In this document: in pieces, positions 19,551-28,415 of the stretch
Numbering within the stretch: position 1 is the stretch's first letter
Layout of the letters: each line of letters begins with the position of its first letter
From: G965212025 sp965237985
GTDB lineage: Bacteria; Pseudomonadota; Gammaproteobacteria; Poriferisulfidales; Oxydemutatoraceae
Assembly: GCA_965237985.1 (NCBI GenBank)
Contig: OZ250161.1
Span: forward strand, 1,488,001-1,552,000
Length of the DNA stretch: 64,000 bases
Direction: 5' to 3'
Position numbers and translations under genes: made by a program
Notes under the pieces: model-generated
Databases searched by the model: none
Told to the model about the DNA's origin: nothing
What the model saw: the letters and a program-made list of their open reading frames with translations, nothing else

Positions 19551-20228
19551 TTACAACAGGTCCCGTTCGGCAAAAGAAGTGACTTTTTCGCCGACGACGA
19601 AATGATCGAGCACGCGTACGTCAATCAATGCCAGAGCCCGTTTCATCTCTTGGGTGATTTCTTCGTCGGCGCGGCTGGGTTCATATGAACCGGAGGGATG
19701 GTTGTGGGCCATGATGAGAGCTGCCGCATTGTAGTGCAGCGCACGCTTGATGACTTCTCGAATATGGACGGTCGAGCCGTCAATGGTGCCGCGAAACATT
19801 TCTTCAAACGCGATGACGCGTTGTTGCGAATCCAGGAACAGACAGGCAAAAACCTCATGTTCATAAGCCTGCATTTTCAAGCTAAGGAATTCGCGTGCTT
19901 TTCGCGGATTGCTCATGATGTCCCTTTTTTTCATTTTTTCCAGCAGAATGCGGCAGGCAAGTTCTTTGGTCGCGCGCAACAGAACGTATTTGTTTTGGCC
20001 GATGCCTTTGACTGTGCACAGCGATTTTTGTTCGGCCTGCATCACCGCGCGCAAACTGCCGAACCGGGCAAGCAATATCTGACCGATTTCCACCGCGTTG
20101 GCTTCTTTTGTTCCCGAACCGATGAAAACAGCAAGCAGTTCCGCGTTGGACAGTGCTTCTGCTCCACGGCACAACAGTTTCTCGCGCGGCCGTTCGTTGA
20201 CGAGCCATTGTTTGATGTTTTGTGACAT
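19551..20228 (-). CDS. radC: RadC family JAB-domain protein
   Basis: The 225-residue protein has an N-terminal helix-hairpin-helix part (LSNAELLAVFIGSGT and VKGIGQNKY) and a C-terminal JAB/MPN domain. The metalloprotease-like site has EEMFRGTIDGSTVHIREV followed by AHNHPSGSYEPSRAD. The function of RadC is unsettled; its old link to repair is not supported by later work. It is divergent from coaBC, the standard arrangement, with 133 bases between starts that should hold both promoters. Confidence 0.94.
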   Translation of the reverse strand: MSQNIKQWLVNERPREKLLCRGAEALSNAELLAVFIGSGTKEANAVEIGQILLARFGSLRAVMQAEQKSLCTVKGIGQNKYVLLRATKELACRILLEKMKKRDIMSNPRKAREFLSLKMQAYEHEVFACLFLDSQQRVIAFEEMFRGTIDGSTVHIREVIKRALHYNAAALIMAHNHPSGSYEPSRADEEITQEMKRALALIDVRVLDHFVVGEKVTSFAERDLL

Positions 20229-20361
20229 GTCCCGAGCGCATCCTGTTACGATCTTGCGGTCCTGGTGTTTTGCCGAGGGATGACCGGCAGCTTCTGGTGA
20301 CCATATACCCTTGCGATTACACTTCAGTCCTTCATGGGTTCAAAAAACGCAAACAAATGAA

Positions 20362-21603
20362 ATGATGCTTCAAAACAAACATATCTTGCTGGGTGTGTGC
20401 GGTGGAATAGCGGCTTACAAAAGCATAGAGCTGGTACGAGAATTGCGGCGGCTCGGGGCGGATGTCCGTGTCATCATGACTGATTCGGCCCGGGAATTTC
20501 TTGGCACTCTCAGTTTTCGAGTTTTGACAGGGCACTCGGTTGAGACAGTGATGTTTCCCGAAGAAAGCACGCAAATGCGGCATATTGAGTTGGGGCGATG
20601 GGCGGATTTGCTGGTAATTTCTCCTGCTTCCACGAACACGATTGCGAAAATGGCCTGCGGCATAGCGGACAACCTGTTGCTTTCCACTTGTTTGGCAGGA
20701 GATATGCCGATTGCCGTTTCGCCGGCAATGAACACCCGGATGTTTGAACACCCAACGACGCGCGACAATCTCCGCAGACTTGCTCTTCATGGGGTGCAGG
20801 TGTGGGGGCCGGAAAGCGGAGAACAGGCCTGTGGCGAAGTGGGGCTAGGACGGTTGCTGGAAACCGGTGCTTTGCTTGAACGGGTCTGCAGTTTTTTCCC
20901 TCCCCCCCCCGACGCACTCAACACGGTGGTCAGTGCCGGTCCGACTTTTGAAAAAGTAGACGAAGTTCGCGGTCTCTTTAATTTGAGTTCAGGAAAAATG
21001 GGTTATTCGATTGCCCAGGCCGCCAGAGGGCTTGGTGCCCGGGTGACGCTGATCAGTGGTCCGGTAGCGTTGCCCACACCACCGGGTGTGCATAGAGTCA
21101 ATGTGGTAAGTGCTGCTGAAATGTGTTCGGCGGTGCTGGAGCATACGAGAAAAGCCGATGTTTTCGTGGCCTCAGCAGCGGTTAGTGACTATCGCCCGGA
21201 AACCTTTTTCCCAGGGAAAATGAAAAGTGACGCGACGCATATTCTGCTGAAATTTTTGAAAACGCAGGATATTCTGCGCGAGGTTGCCGTACGCAAACCA
21301 TGCCCTTTTCTGGTGGGATTTGCTGCCGAAACGACAGATATGGAAGAAAATGCCCGTGCCAAATTGCGGGACAAGCACTTGGATATGATCGTGGGAAATC
21401 TGCTTTCTGACGGGGTTGGGACGGATGTCAATCAGTTGGAAGTTTATTGGCAAAGAGGTGGGAAAAAACAATTCGGCCCGGCCGTAAAATCTGAACTTGG
21501 ACGGCAACTGACACGCTTTATTTTTGATTTCAGGAAAGAGCAACTCACAACAACCAGCCATAAAGCCAGCCAGGATTCTCAAATTCTGAATGGCAACCGC
21601 TGA
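20362..21603 (+). CDS. coaBC: bifunctional phosphopantothenoylcysteine decarboxylase/synthetase CoaBC
   Basis: CoaBC couples cysteine to 4'-phosphopantothenate and decarboxylates the product in coenzyme A synthesis. The ATG at 20362 gives MMLQNKHILLGVCGGIAAYK, the usual N-terminus; a TTG at 20311 would add 17 non-conserved residues. The CoaC half has the catalytic His in MRHIELGRWADLL, SPASTNTIAKMACGIADNLL, PAMNTRMF and ACGEVGLGRL with the substrate-clamp Cys. The CoaB half has VSAGPTFEKVDEVR, LSSGKMGYSIA and the catalytic Lys in PGKMKS. The product is 413 residues. The dut gene that often follows is absent; algC starts 5 bases after the stop. Confidence 0.95.
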   Translation: MMLQNKHILLGVCGGIAAYKSIELVRELRRLGADVRVIMTDSAREFLGTLSFRVLTGHSVETVMFPEESTQMRHIELGRWADLLVISPASTNTIAKMACGIADNLLLSTCLAGDMPIAVSPAMNTRMFEHPTTRDNLRRLALHGVQVWGPESGEQACGEVGLGRLLETGALLERVCSFFPPPPDALNTVVSAGPTFEKVDEVRGLFNLSSGKMGYSIAQAARGLGARVTLISGPVALPTPPGVHRVNVVSAAEMCSAVLEHTRKADVFVASAAVSDYRPETFFPGKMKSDATHILLKFLKTQDILREVAVRKPCPFLVGFAAETTDMEENARAKLRDKHLDMIVGNLLSDGVGTDVNQLEVYWQRGGKKQFGPAVKSELGRQLTRFIFDFRKEQLTTTSHKASQDSQILNGNR

Positions 21604-21608
21604 TTGGC

Positions 21609-23000
21609 ATGATTGAACCCACACTCGCTGTACTGGATCCCAGTGTTTTCAAAGCCTATGACATACGGGGCATTTACCGGGAGCATTTAAGCGAAGAAGG
21701 CTTCTACCTGATTGGCAATGCCTTGGCTTGCCTGTACCCAGAATGTCGTCGCTTCGCGGTGGGCTACGATGGCAGGCATTCGAGCCCCGGCTTGGCGGAA
21801 GCACTTTGCGCAGGGCTTTCATCCGCGGGAATTGAAGTCGTGCAGGTTGGTCAGGTGCCGACGCCATGCCTGTATTTTGCGGCGCATCGGTTTTGCAGGG
21901 GATCAGGCCTCATGGTGACTGGCAGCCACAATCCGAAGGAGTACAACGGATTGAAAATGACGGTTGCCGGCAAAGCTCTGGCCGGCCCCGCCATCCAGAG
22001 ACTGCGCGAAGCATGTGTGCCTGAATGCAAAAAAGTTGCCGAAGCTGGTGCGCAAAAACCAGTGCGGGTGACCGACGCATACTTTGAAGCATGTTTGTCC
22101 CGGGTACAGTCAGGGCGCAAATTCCGTATCGCCATCGATGCCGGAAATGGCGTGGCCGGGCCGACAGCCATGACGCTTTTTCGTCGCCTTGGTTGCCAGG
22201 TTGTGCCGTTGTTTTGTGAAATAGACGGAGATTTCCCAAACCATCATCCCGATCCTGGGGGAGAGGGAACTTTGCAGTCCTTGCAGGAATGCGTACGCGA
22301 ACAGCGGCTGGATTTTGGCCTGGCATTCGATGGCGACGGAGACCGCCTGGGTCTGGTGGATGAGCGAGGGGAAGTGGTTCGTCCCGATCACCTGGCAATG
22401 ATTTTTGCTGCAAGCGTGCTGGAGCAACATCCTGGAGCCACCATTGTTTATGATGTGAAATCATCGCGACATTTGGAAACACTGATCCGCGAACTTGGTG
22501 GCAAGCCGTACCTGTGTCGTACCGGGCATTCTTTTGTGAAAACCGTTTTGCAGGAAACCCAGGCATTGTTTGCCGCTGAAATGAGCGGCCATTTTTTTTT
22601 CAATGACTACTGGTTCGGTTTTGATGACGCGCTTTACGCAGGTGTGCGCTTTCAACAAATACTGTCCTGTGACGGTCGCTCTTGCAGCGGGCTTTTTGCG
22701 ACTTTTCCGCAGAGTTTTGTCACACCGGAGATGAACATCCATTTTGAGAGGGAGGGAGAACAACATAGTTTTATTTCTCGGTTTATTGCGGAAAATACTT
22801 TCCAGGACGCGCAGCTTTGCACTGTGGATGGTTTGCGGGTTGAGTTCAGGGAGGGATGGGGTCTGGTCAGGGCATCAAACACAACTCCCAGCCTGGTGAT
22901 ACGTTTTGAAGCGGATTCCGAAGCGGCACTGGCGCAGATACAATCTCGTTTTCGTGCGGCACTGCACAAAGTCTCGGCGACTTTATGCGTGCCGTTTTAA
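21609..23000 (+). CDS. algC: phosphomannomutase/phosphoglucomutase AlgC
   Basis: AlgC interconverts mannose- or glucose-6-phosphate and the 1-phosphates for exopolysaccharide and lipopolysaccharide precursors. The 463 residues show the alpha-phosphohexomutase domains. These include the phosphoserine S106 in MVTGSHNPKEYNG, the metal loop AFDGDGDRLGLVDE, the sugar-specificity loop GEMSG-type (here AEMSGHFFF) and the C-terminal phosphate-binding RASNTTPSLVIRFE. It is packed between coaBC and argB, as in Pseudomonas relatives. The substrate range (mannose, glucose or both) cannot be told from sequence alone. Confidence 0.93.
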   Translation: MIEPTLAVLDPSVFKAYDIRGIYREHLSEEGFYLIGNALACLYPECRRFAVGYDGRHSSPGLAEALCAGLSSAGIEVVQVGQVPTPCLYFAAHRFCRGSGLMVTGSHNPKEYNGLKMTVAGKALAGPAIQRLREACVPECKKVAEAGAQKPVRVTDAYFEACLSRVQSGRKFRIAIDAGNGVAGPTAMTLFRRLGCQVVPLFCEIDGDFPNHHPDPGGEGTLQSLQECVREQRLDFGLAFDGDGDRLGLVDERGEVVRPDHLAMIFAASVLEQHPGATIVYDVKSSRHLETLIRELGGKPYLCRTGHSFVKTVLQETQALFAAEMSGHFFFNDYWFGFDDALYAGVRFQQILSCDGRSCSGLFATFPQSFVTPEMNIHFEREGEQHSFISRFIAENTFQDAQLCTVDGLRVEFREGWGLVRASNTTPSLVIRFEADSEAALAQIQSRFRAALHKVSATLCVPF

Positions 23001-23021
23001 GCATGGTGACGAGTATAGATT

Positions 23022-23888
23022 TTGATTGACGCGAGAGACAGGGTAAAGATACTTGCCGAGTCCCTTCACTACATCCAAAGATTTTGTGGAAAAGTGATTA
23101 TTGTGAAATACGGTGGTAGCACGATAGAGGACGAAAGGCTACGGCAAAGTTTTGCACGTGACGTGGTGCTGCTGAAACGTGTAGGAATACAGCTGGTCAT
23201 TGTGCATGGCGGTGGGCACATGATTACCCAGGCATTTGCTGAGCGAGGGGAAGAAAGCCAGTTTGTGAATGGGATCAGGATCACCGATAGAAGAGGGATG
23301 GATCTCGTTGAGCGGGTGCTCTGTAAAGTAAATCGAGAAATTAGTGACATGGTCGCTGCCCACGGAGCTGTGGCGGTGGGCTTATGCGGCAAACAAGGGA
23401 AAGTTTTGCGCGGGAAACGTGCCCTTCCCGGTAACGTTCCTTTGCACCTGGATGAAGATATATGCAACGGTGAAGTGTTTGGCATCGACCCGAGTTTTTC
23501 CAGTCTGTTGGGGCAGAAGGATGTCGTCCCCGTGGTGTGTCCGATTGGGGTGACAGAAGATGGTGCGAGTCTGAACATCAATGCTGACCATGCGGCTTTG
23601 GCCATTGCCATTCATTTGCATGCGGAGAAACTGATCATGATGACCAATGTTCCGGGGCTTATGGCGGAAAATGGTGAGTTGCTGTCTACTGTGACTTATC
23701 AGAAAGCGAAGGATCTGGTGAGAAAAGGTGCAGTGCACAGTGGCATGCTGCCAAAACTGCAATGTGCTATTGATGCCGTCCACGCTGGTGTGAAAACTGC
23801 GCACATTACTGATGGACGTGAGGAGCATGCCTTGTTGCTGGAACTGATGACTTATGAAGGAGTGGGAACTTTGGTTGAAAGGGCATGA
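23022..23888 (+). CDS. argB: acetylglutamate kinase ArgB
   Basis: ArgB phosphorylates N-acetylglutamate in arginine synthesis. It is 288 residues with a TTG start; the only in-frame codon before that, after a stop at 23016, is ATT. Family motifs are VIIVKYGGSTIEDE, SFARDVVLLKRVGIQLVIVHGGG, NGIRITD, SLNINADHAALAIA and a C-terminal MLPKLQCAIDAV with DGREEHALLLE. Two usually conserved sites differ: GGN reads GGS, and HGGGPQI reads HGGGHMI. These may reflect relaxed selection or a divergent lineage. A candidate terminator follows at once. Confidence 0.92.
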   Translation: MIDARDRVKILAESLHYIQRFCGKVIIVKYGGSTIEDERLRQSFARDVVLLKRVGIQLVIVHGGGHMITQAFAERGEESQFVNGIRITDRRGMDLVERVLCKVNREISDMVAAHGAVAVGLCGKQGKVLRGKRALPGNVPLHLDEDICNGEVFGIDPSFSSLLGQKDVVPVVCPIGVTEDGASLNINADHAALAIAIHLHAEKLIMMTNVPGLMAENGELLSTVTYQKAKDLVRKGAVHSGMLPKLQCAIDAVHAGVKTAHITDGREEHALLLELMTYEGVGTLVERA

Positions 23889-23914
23889 GACATAGCTGAT
23901 CTGTCTGTTTTTTT
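23888..23914 (+). terminator. candidate rho-independent terminator after argB
   Basis: A short stem AGACA/TGTCT with a 9-base loop is followed by one G and a run of seven T. The stem is weak (5 pairs), so confidence is modest, but it is well placed at the end of the coaBC-algC-argB run. Confidence 0.4.
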
Positions 23915-23962
23915 CAGTATCGTGTGGTGGCATTTTTTTGTCGCGAAAAAATGGTTTTAATT

Positions 23963-24024
23963 TGTCTCAATGTCAAGCGTAAGTGACTGGGGTCACTGAG
24001 ACAATCAGCGTTTTGTGGTACAAT
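23963..24024 (+). promoter_or_regulatory. palindromic operator-like region with -10 box before the 641-residue gene
   Basis: Two nested inverted repeats occur: an outer TGTCTCA (23963-23969) with TGAGACA (23997-24003), and an inner perfect AGTGAC-TGGG-GTCACT (23982-23997). A good -10 box TACAAT lies at 24019-24024. The -35 region would fall in the right arm, where no good hexamer exists, as in activator- or repressor-controlled promoters. The GTG start is about 98 bases downstream. Confidence 0.45.
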
Positions 24025-24121
24025 GAATACGGTTGGAAGGGTTTCAGGGAAAGGCAGATTTCGAAGAACAACGCCGGGAATTTCCAGGATATGAGTAAAA
24101 TTTTGGAGGAGAGGAATTGTT

Positions 24122-26047
24122 GTGCCAATATTGATTGAGGCATACGCGAATTTGGTTGCGCGGGCCCACGAGGAGGGAAATCGGGTAGCGCTTGGCGGCG
24201 AATCCGGTCAGCCGCAGGAAGTCCAGGTCAGCAAACTGGGCTGGTTCATTATCTGGTTCAAGGATCGGCTTATGCCGTCAAGCACACGTGCGGCGCATGC
24301 GCGGGTGCTTGACCAGCTGGAACAAGCCATCCAGGAGGATATGGCCTGTCCATTAAAAGAAGGGGGAGTCAGCCTGATAGGCAGGTCATTTGACAAAAGC
24401 AGCCAAAATCGTTCTTGGGCGTTCCTGCAACGTCTGCAAAGAGTGTCAGAGCAATTGCGAAGTACAGTTGCTGATCCTCTTTTGCAAGGCCTGGATGGGT
24501 CACAAATGGAATTCACCATGGAGACCTATCCAACCGCAGACAATTTTGAACGAATGCTGCAACAAATGCAGCGGGCACATGAGGTTCGGAGCAAAGCTGC
24601 CACACGGGCACAAGGCGGTGCAGATCTGGAAGCCCACGGAGAATTTACTGAAAACCCGGAGGTTTCCCGCAAGGATTACATACAATTTTTGAAATATATT
24701 CATGACAACGCACAGGGTGAGAAACAGGTACTTGGTAAAAACGAACCGCAACTGGCTTTGGCCGCCATGGTGACTTTCAGACTCGCGTTCCCCAGCCCGA
24801 CTCGGGGAAGGAATGAAAAGGAACAAAATTGGGACCGGGTATTGGATGGTGCGTTTTATGGTTGTCAGGATGTGCAGACGGCAGAGCAGTATTACAGGCT
24901 ATATCAACAATATTACCGGCAGCGATCATCATCAGACAAAGAAGGCGCTCCTCTTCGGGTAACTGATGCGGTTGGATTGGGGGTTTCTCCTGGTCGGGGG
25001 CAAGACGATGTTCCGAGTCGTTTCCCGATCGGTAACAGGTCGGGGGATGAAATAACGCCGGTGGTTGCCGAGCCGGTGGATCGGTTGTACGAACCAGGGA
25101 TTGTTTTAAGAGTGCTTGGCAACGTGGCCAAGCAGGCAAAAAATGGCGGCGGTTCCGTGATCCTCACCAAAAGCACTTCACAATTGGAGGCCAGACATTG
25201 CTCGCGACTTGGAAAGCTGACTATTTGGTTGCGCGACAAAACCACGCCGGCGCGTTCGTCAGCGAAAAATCGCGAGGTTTTGCAGGAACTCGACCGTGTT
25301 TTGAAAAGTCAATTTGGATTCAGCGGGGCGAGTGCTCAAGCCTTTCTGGATGCCAGGTTTCCACCCGAAGTGTTTTCCGATACCCCGTTATTTGTGGATA
25401 CGCTTTCGGAAACAACCAGTATGCTGGAGGGATCAGAAAGATCTTTTGAATTACTTGGCGACACCGGAATGGTTTTTACTGCGGACAATTTTCCGACTTT
25501 AGAACGCTTTGAAATGAAAGCGCCTTCCTTACTGTCTAGGTTCTCTTTGAAATTAAATAATATGAAAACCGGCGAAGCAGATGTGGTCCCTGACGAAAGC
25601 CCAGACTCTGTCAGGACGGGGGATAGAGAAGATTCCCACGAAAGTGAAAGTCGAAAAGCCACGCGTCATGTGCAGACAAGTCGTGAACAAAGAGGAACTG
25701 AAACGCACGTTCACTCTCATGCTCAGGCTTTTGATCGGTATCAACAAGAAGTGCAGCAAGACCTGAAGGATCATTGGGAGAAATACATCACTTTTCTGGG
25801 TTACCTTGATAAAAACATGCCTGAAGAGCAACGTATTCAGGACTCTAATTTCAAGCATAAGGAACCCGACATTGCTTTATCGGTTTTCTTGCTTCATGAA
25901 GGCCTGTATCACGATCAGGCTACTGCTGACATGCACGGAGGTGAAGTGAAATCATTTTCCGACACTTCCGACCAAGTGATTGCCAATTTCACGGAATGTC
26001 ACAGAAAGTTTTCCAGAAGTGTGAGGGAACAAGAAACAGCGGTCTAA
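24122..26047 (+). CDS. unrecognised 641-residue protein built from two diverged repeats
   Basis: I do not recognise the family. The start is GTG with a strong GGAGGAGAGG site just upstream. Two copies of about 320 residues can be aligned by eye. SKLGWFIIWFKDRLMP (from S37) matches SRLGKLTIWLRDKTTP (from S361), each followed by a Leu-rich helix (VLDQLEQAI, VLQELDRVL). FTMETYPTADNFERM matches MVFTADNFPTLERFEM. YIQFLKYIHDN (from Y186) matches YITFLGYLDKN (from Y555), and each is followed by an EPxxALxxM/F stretch. Linkers are hydrophilic and variable. There is no signal peptide and no clear membrane segment, so it is probably cytosolic or exported by an unassisted or dedicated route. It stands alone between argB and bioC. 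Confidence 0.8.
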   Translation: MPILIEAYANLVARAHEEGNRVALGGESGQPQEVQVSKLGWFIIWFKDRLMPSSTRAAHARVLDQLEQAIQEDMACPLKEGGVSLIGRSFDKSSQNRSWAFLQRLQRVSEQLRSTVADPLLQGLDGSQMEFTMETYPTADNFERMLQQMQRAHEVRSKAATRAQGGADLEAHGEFTENPEVSRKDYIQFLKYIHDNAQGEKQVLGKNEPQLALAAMVTFRLAFPSPTRGRNEKEQNWDRVLDGAFYGCQDVQTAEQYYRLYQQYYRQRSSSDKEGAPLRVTDAVGLGVSPGRGQDDVPSRFPIGNRSGDEITPVVAEPVDRLYEPGIVLRVLGNVAKQAKNGGGSVILTKSTSQLEARHCSRLGKLTIWLRDKTTPARSSAKNREVLQELDRVLKSQFGFSGASAQAFLDARFPPEVFSDTPLFVDTLSETTSMLEGSERSFELLGDTGMVFTADNFPTLERFEMKAPSLLSRFSLKLNNMKTGEADVVPDESPDSVRTGDREDSHESESRKATRHVQTSREQRGTETHVHSHAQAFDRYQQEVQQDLKDHWEKYITFLGYLDKNMPEEQRIQDSNFKHKEPDIALSVFLLHEGLYHDQATADMHGGEVKSFSDTSDQVIANFTECHRKFSRSVREQETAV

Positions 26048-26080
26048 TTTTCGTATCGCTTTTTCTGTTCCCTGGTTTTC

Positions 26081-26854
26081 TTAAGTTTTTCTCAGTTTGA
26101 TCAAGTAGTACTCGTAAGTGGCAGCGGCTTTCCCGCCACTTGACCAGCGCCGCATATAATATTTCTCCACTTTTGCCAGTATTCTGGATTTGATGGAACG
26201 CACCCTGCCTGTGCGCAGGTCTTTGACCCCGCAGGTGCGCAGATGAGAAAGCAAGGCATAAAAATTGTCATATTCAACTACTTCTCTCTGAGTGTGAAAA
26301 TTCAGGACTTGCAAATCATGTTTCTTAAACAAGTCTGTCAGGAAAGATTTTTGTGGAAAATTCAGAGTCCTGCTTTTTCCTTCCACCGTTTCCCAGCTGT
26401 TGCGCAGTTCACGAAGGGTCTGGGGTCCGCAAGTGGAAAACAAGATCACGCCTTTGCTGCACAATACGCGCCTGCATTCGGACACGGCCAGGCCCAGATG
26501 ATTGCACCAATGCAGGCACAGGTTGGAGAAAACCAGATCAAACACAGCGTTCTGGAGTGGCAGTTTTTCCATGTCCGCACAGACGCAGGTACAGGGATGG
26601 CGCCGCGCAAGGCACAACATTTTCAATGAAAAATCCAAGGCTGTCAGTTCGGCGGTTGGGAACAGGCTGCGCAGAAAAGGAAGCTCAGCACCGGCCCCGA
26701 CTCCTCCGGCCAGTATCTTTTCGGGTTCGCAGGAAGTAGCAAGGGATAACAGTCGTGCGGCAACAGCGCGTTGCATGGTTGCTTTTTTGGCGTATTCGGG
26801 AGCCGCGCGGTCAAAAGACCGGCGGGCGGCTTTTTTGTCGATCCTGTCAATCAT
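26081..26854 (-). CDS. bioC: malonyl-ACP O-methyltransferase BioC
   Basis: BioC methylates malonyl-ACP so that it can enter fatty acid synthesis and become pimeloyl-ACP for biotin. The ATG at 26854 gives 257 residues beginning MIDRIDKKAARRSFDRAAPEY, the typical BioC N-terminus; a frame extension upstream lies inside bioH and is not conserved. SAM-binding motifs are ILAGGVGAGAELPF (usually DxGxGTG, so somewhat degenerate), LTALDFSLKML, CVCADMEKLPL and FDLVFSNLCLHW. LFSTCGPQTLRELR is a BioC hallmark. It overlaps bioH by 8 bases and is translated after it. Confidence 0.88.
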   Translation of the reverse strand: MIDRIDKKAARRSFDRAAPEYAKKATMQRAVAARLLSLATSCEPEKILAGGVGAGAELPFLRSLFPTAELTALDFSLKMLCLARRHPCTCVCADMEKLPLQNAVFDLVFSNLCLHWCNHLGLAVSECRRVLCSKGVILFSTCGPQTLRELRNSWETVEGKSRTLNFPQKSFLTDLFKKHDLQVLNFHTQREVVEYDNFYALLSHLRTCGVKDLRTGRVRSIKSRILAKVEKYYMRRWSSGGKAAATYEYYLIKLRKT

Positions 26855-27623
26855 GGGGACAGTGCAACGCCTGGCAAAGGAATTTGCGCAAAGCACCTGT
26901 GAAGGCTTTTGGATGAGAAAGGAACGGCGCGTGGCCGGCCCCGGGGATCTCGGTGTACTCAGCATGTGGCAGACAGGAAACGCCGGTTCGTACCGCGGCA
27001 GGATTTGTGATCCGGTCTTGTGCTCCGGTGACGAACAGTGCTGGAACCGTGCATTGTTTCATGGCACCGTACAAATCAGTTCTTTTCAACAAGTCCAGTC
27101 CATCCTTTTGTGGCAGGCTCAGCGATTTTTTTAGCAACTTTCGGGTAACGCGAGCGTTTTCACTGCCCAAGGTTTGTAGCGCAATGAAATGAAGCAGGCC
27201 GTGGCCGGCACCAGCGGCTTTGCAGTGTATGCGGTCGAGTGCTGCCTGTAGTGTGTTTGTTGTTGCGTCAGGCCCGGGAGAAAAACCGGGCCCCATGGAA
27301 ATACTTACCAAAGCTGCGATGCGCGCCGGGCAAGTCAATGTAGCCAATTGCACGAGTAGCCCGCCCAGGGACCAGCCAATCCAGATTGCGTTTTCGGGTA
27401 ATTCCAAAAGCAGGCTGTGCACAAATGGCTTGGGTCGCGACAAGGAATATCTGCAGTTTGCGTTTTTCCCATGGCCGGGTAAATCGATCAAACAGCACTG
27501 GTAATCGGCGGCAAGATCCTGTGCCAGTTCGTTCCAGCAAGTACTGCGCATCATCCACCCGTGTAAAAATACCAGTGTTGGGCCCTTGCCAATTTTTTCA
27601 ATGTATAGCGGTGATTTCTGCAT
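26847..27623 (-). CDS. bioH: pimeloyl-ACP methyl ester esterase BioH
   Basis: BioH removes the methyl group added by BioC, ending the pimeloyl-ACP stage of biotin synthesis. It is a 258-residue alpha/beta hydrolase with oxyanion region FLHGWMMRSTCW, nucleophile Ser in IGWSLGGLL, Asp in VTGAQDRI and His in IPGAGHAPFLSHP. Adjacency to bioC supports BioH over other hydrolases. The two overlap by 8 bases. No other biotin gene is in the window. Confidence 0.9.
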   Translation of the reverse strand: MQKSPLYIEKIGKGPTLVFLHGWMMRSTCWNELAQDLAADYQCCLIDLPGHGKNANCRYSLSRPKPFVHSLLLELPENAIWIGWSLGGLLVQLATLTCPARIAALVSISMGPGFSPGPDATTNTLQAALDRIHCKAAGAGHGLLHFIALQTLGSENARVTRKLLKKSLSLPQKDGLDLLKRTDLYGAMKQCTVPALFVTGAQDRITNPAAVRTGVSCLPHAEYTEIPGAGHAPFLSHPKAFTGALRKFLCQALHCPHD

Positions 27624-27737
27624 AGTGGTCAGGGTGCTGGTACTTCACAGTTGCATGCCATGATCACGGTTGCGGAATCTGTTGCTGATGAGGGGGCGGC
27701 ACCATCGCGGGAAAGTGTTTGGAGGCGAAAAGGTGAA

Positions 27738-28086
27738 GTGTTTGCCATAATTGATTTTCTGCCTTTGTTGGGAGGCGGGAGGATACCTGTCTGGTTCCAT
27801 TTCCGCTGCTGTGTTGCTGAGCAGAGTGCTGGGGTTTCCCGATCCGCGCCATTGTTGGGGCCGGGAACCCGGAGACAACCAATGTCTCCCGCCTGGCAGG
27901 CAAAGAAGTTGCTTTCCTGATTTTGTGTTTCGATATGGCAAAAGCATTGATTCCCATGTGGATCGTGGCGGCCTTGGTGGAGCCTTTGTATCCGTTTCAT
28001 CACGGTTGCGGAATCTGTTGCTGATGAGGGGGCGGCACCATCGCGGGAAAGTGTTTGGAGGCGAAAAGGTGAAGTGTTTGCCATAA
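27738..28086 (+). pseudogene. broken plsY 5' copy 1
   Basis: This begins as plsY (GTG TTT GCC ATA ATT) and has a 7-base insertion near 27775 that shifts the frame within 13 codons. It ends in the tail shared with the other copies. Not functional. Confidence 0.7.
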
Positions 28087-28415
28087 TTGATTTTCTGCCT
28101 TTGCTGGGAGGATACCTGTCTGGTTCCATTTCCGCTGCTGTGTTGCTGAGCAGAGTGCTGGGGTTTCCCGATCCGCGCCATTGTTGGGGCCGGGAACCCG
28201 GAGACAACCAATGTCTCCCGCCTGGCAGGCAAAGAAGTTGCTTTCCTGATTTTGTGTTTCGATATGGCAAAAGCATTGATTCCCATGTGGATCGTGGCGG
28301 CCTTGGTGGAGCCTTTGTATCCGTTTCATCACGGTTGCGGAATCTGTTGCTGATGAGGGGGCGGCACCATCGCGGGAAAGTGTTTGGAGGCGAAAAGGTG
28401 AAGTGTTTGCCATAA
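28074..28415 (+). pseudogene. broken plsY 5' copy 2
   Basis: The first 37 residues equal PlsY (MFAIIDFLPLLGGYLSGSIS onward). One extra base near CGCCATTG then shifts the frame and gives a scrambled tail, 113 residues in all. Its stop overlaps the start of the next copy by 13 bases. Confidence 0.75.
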
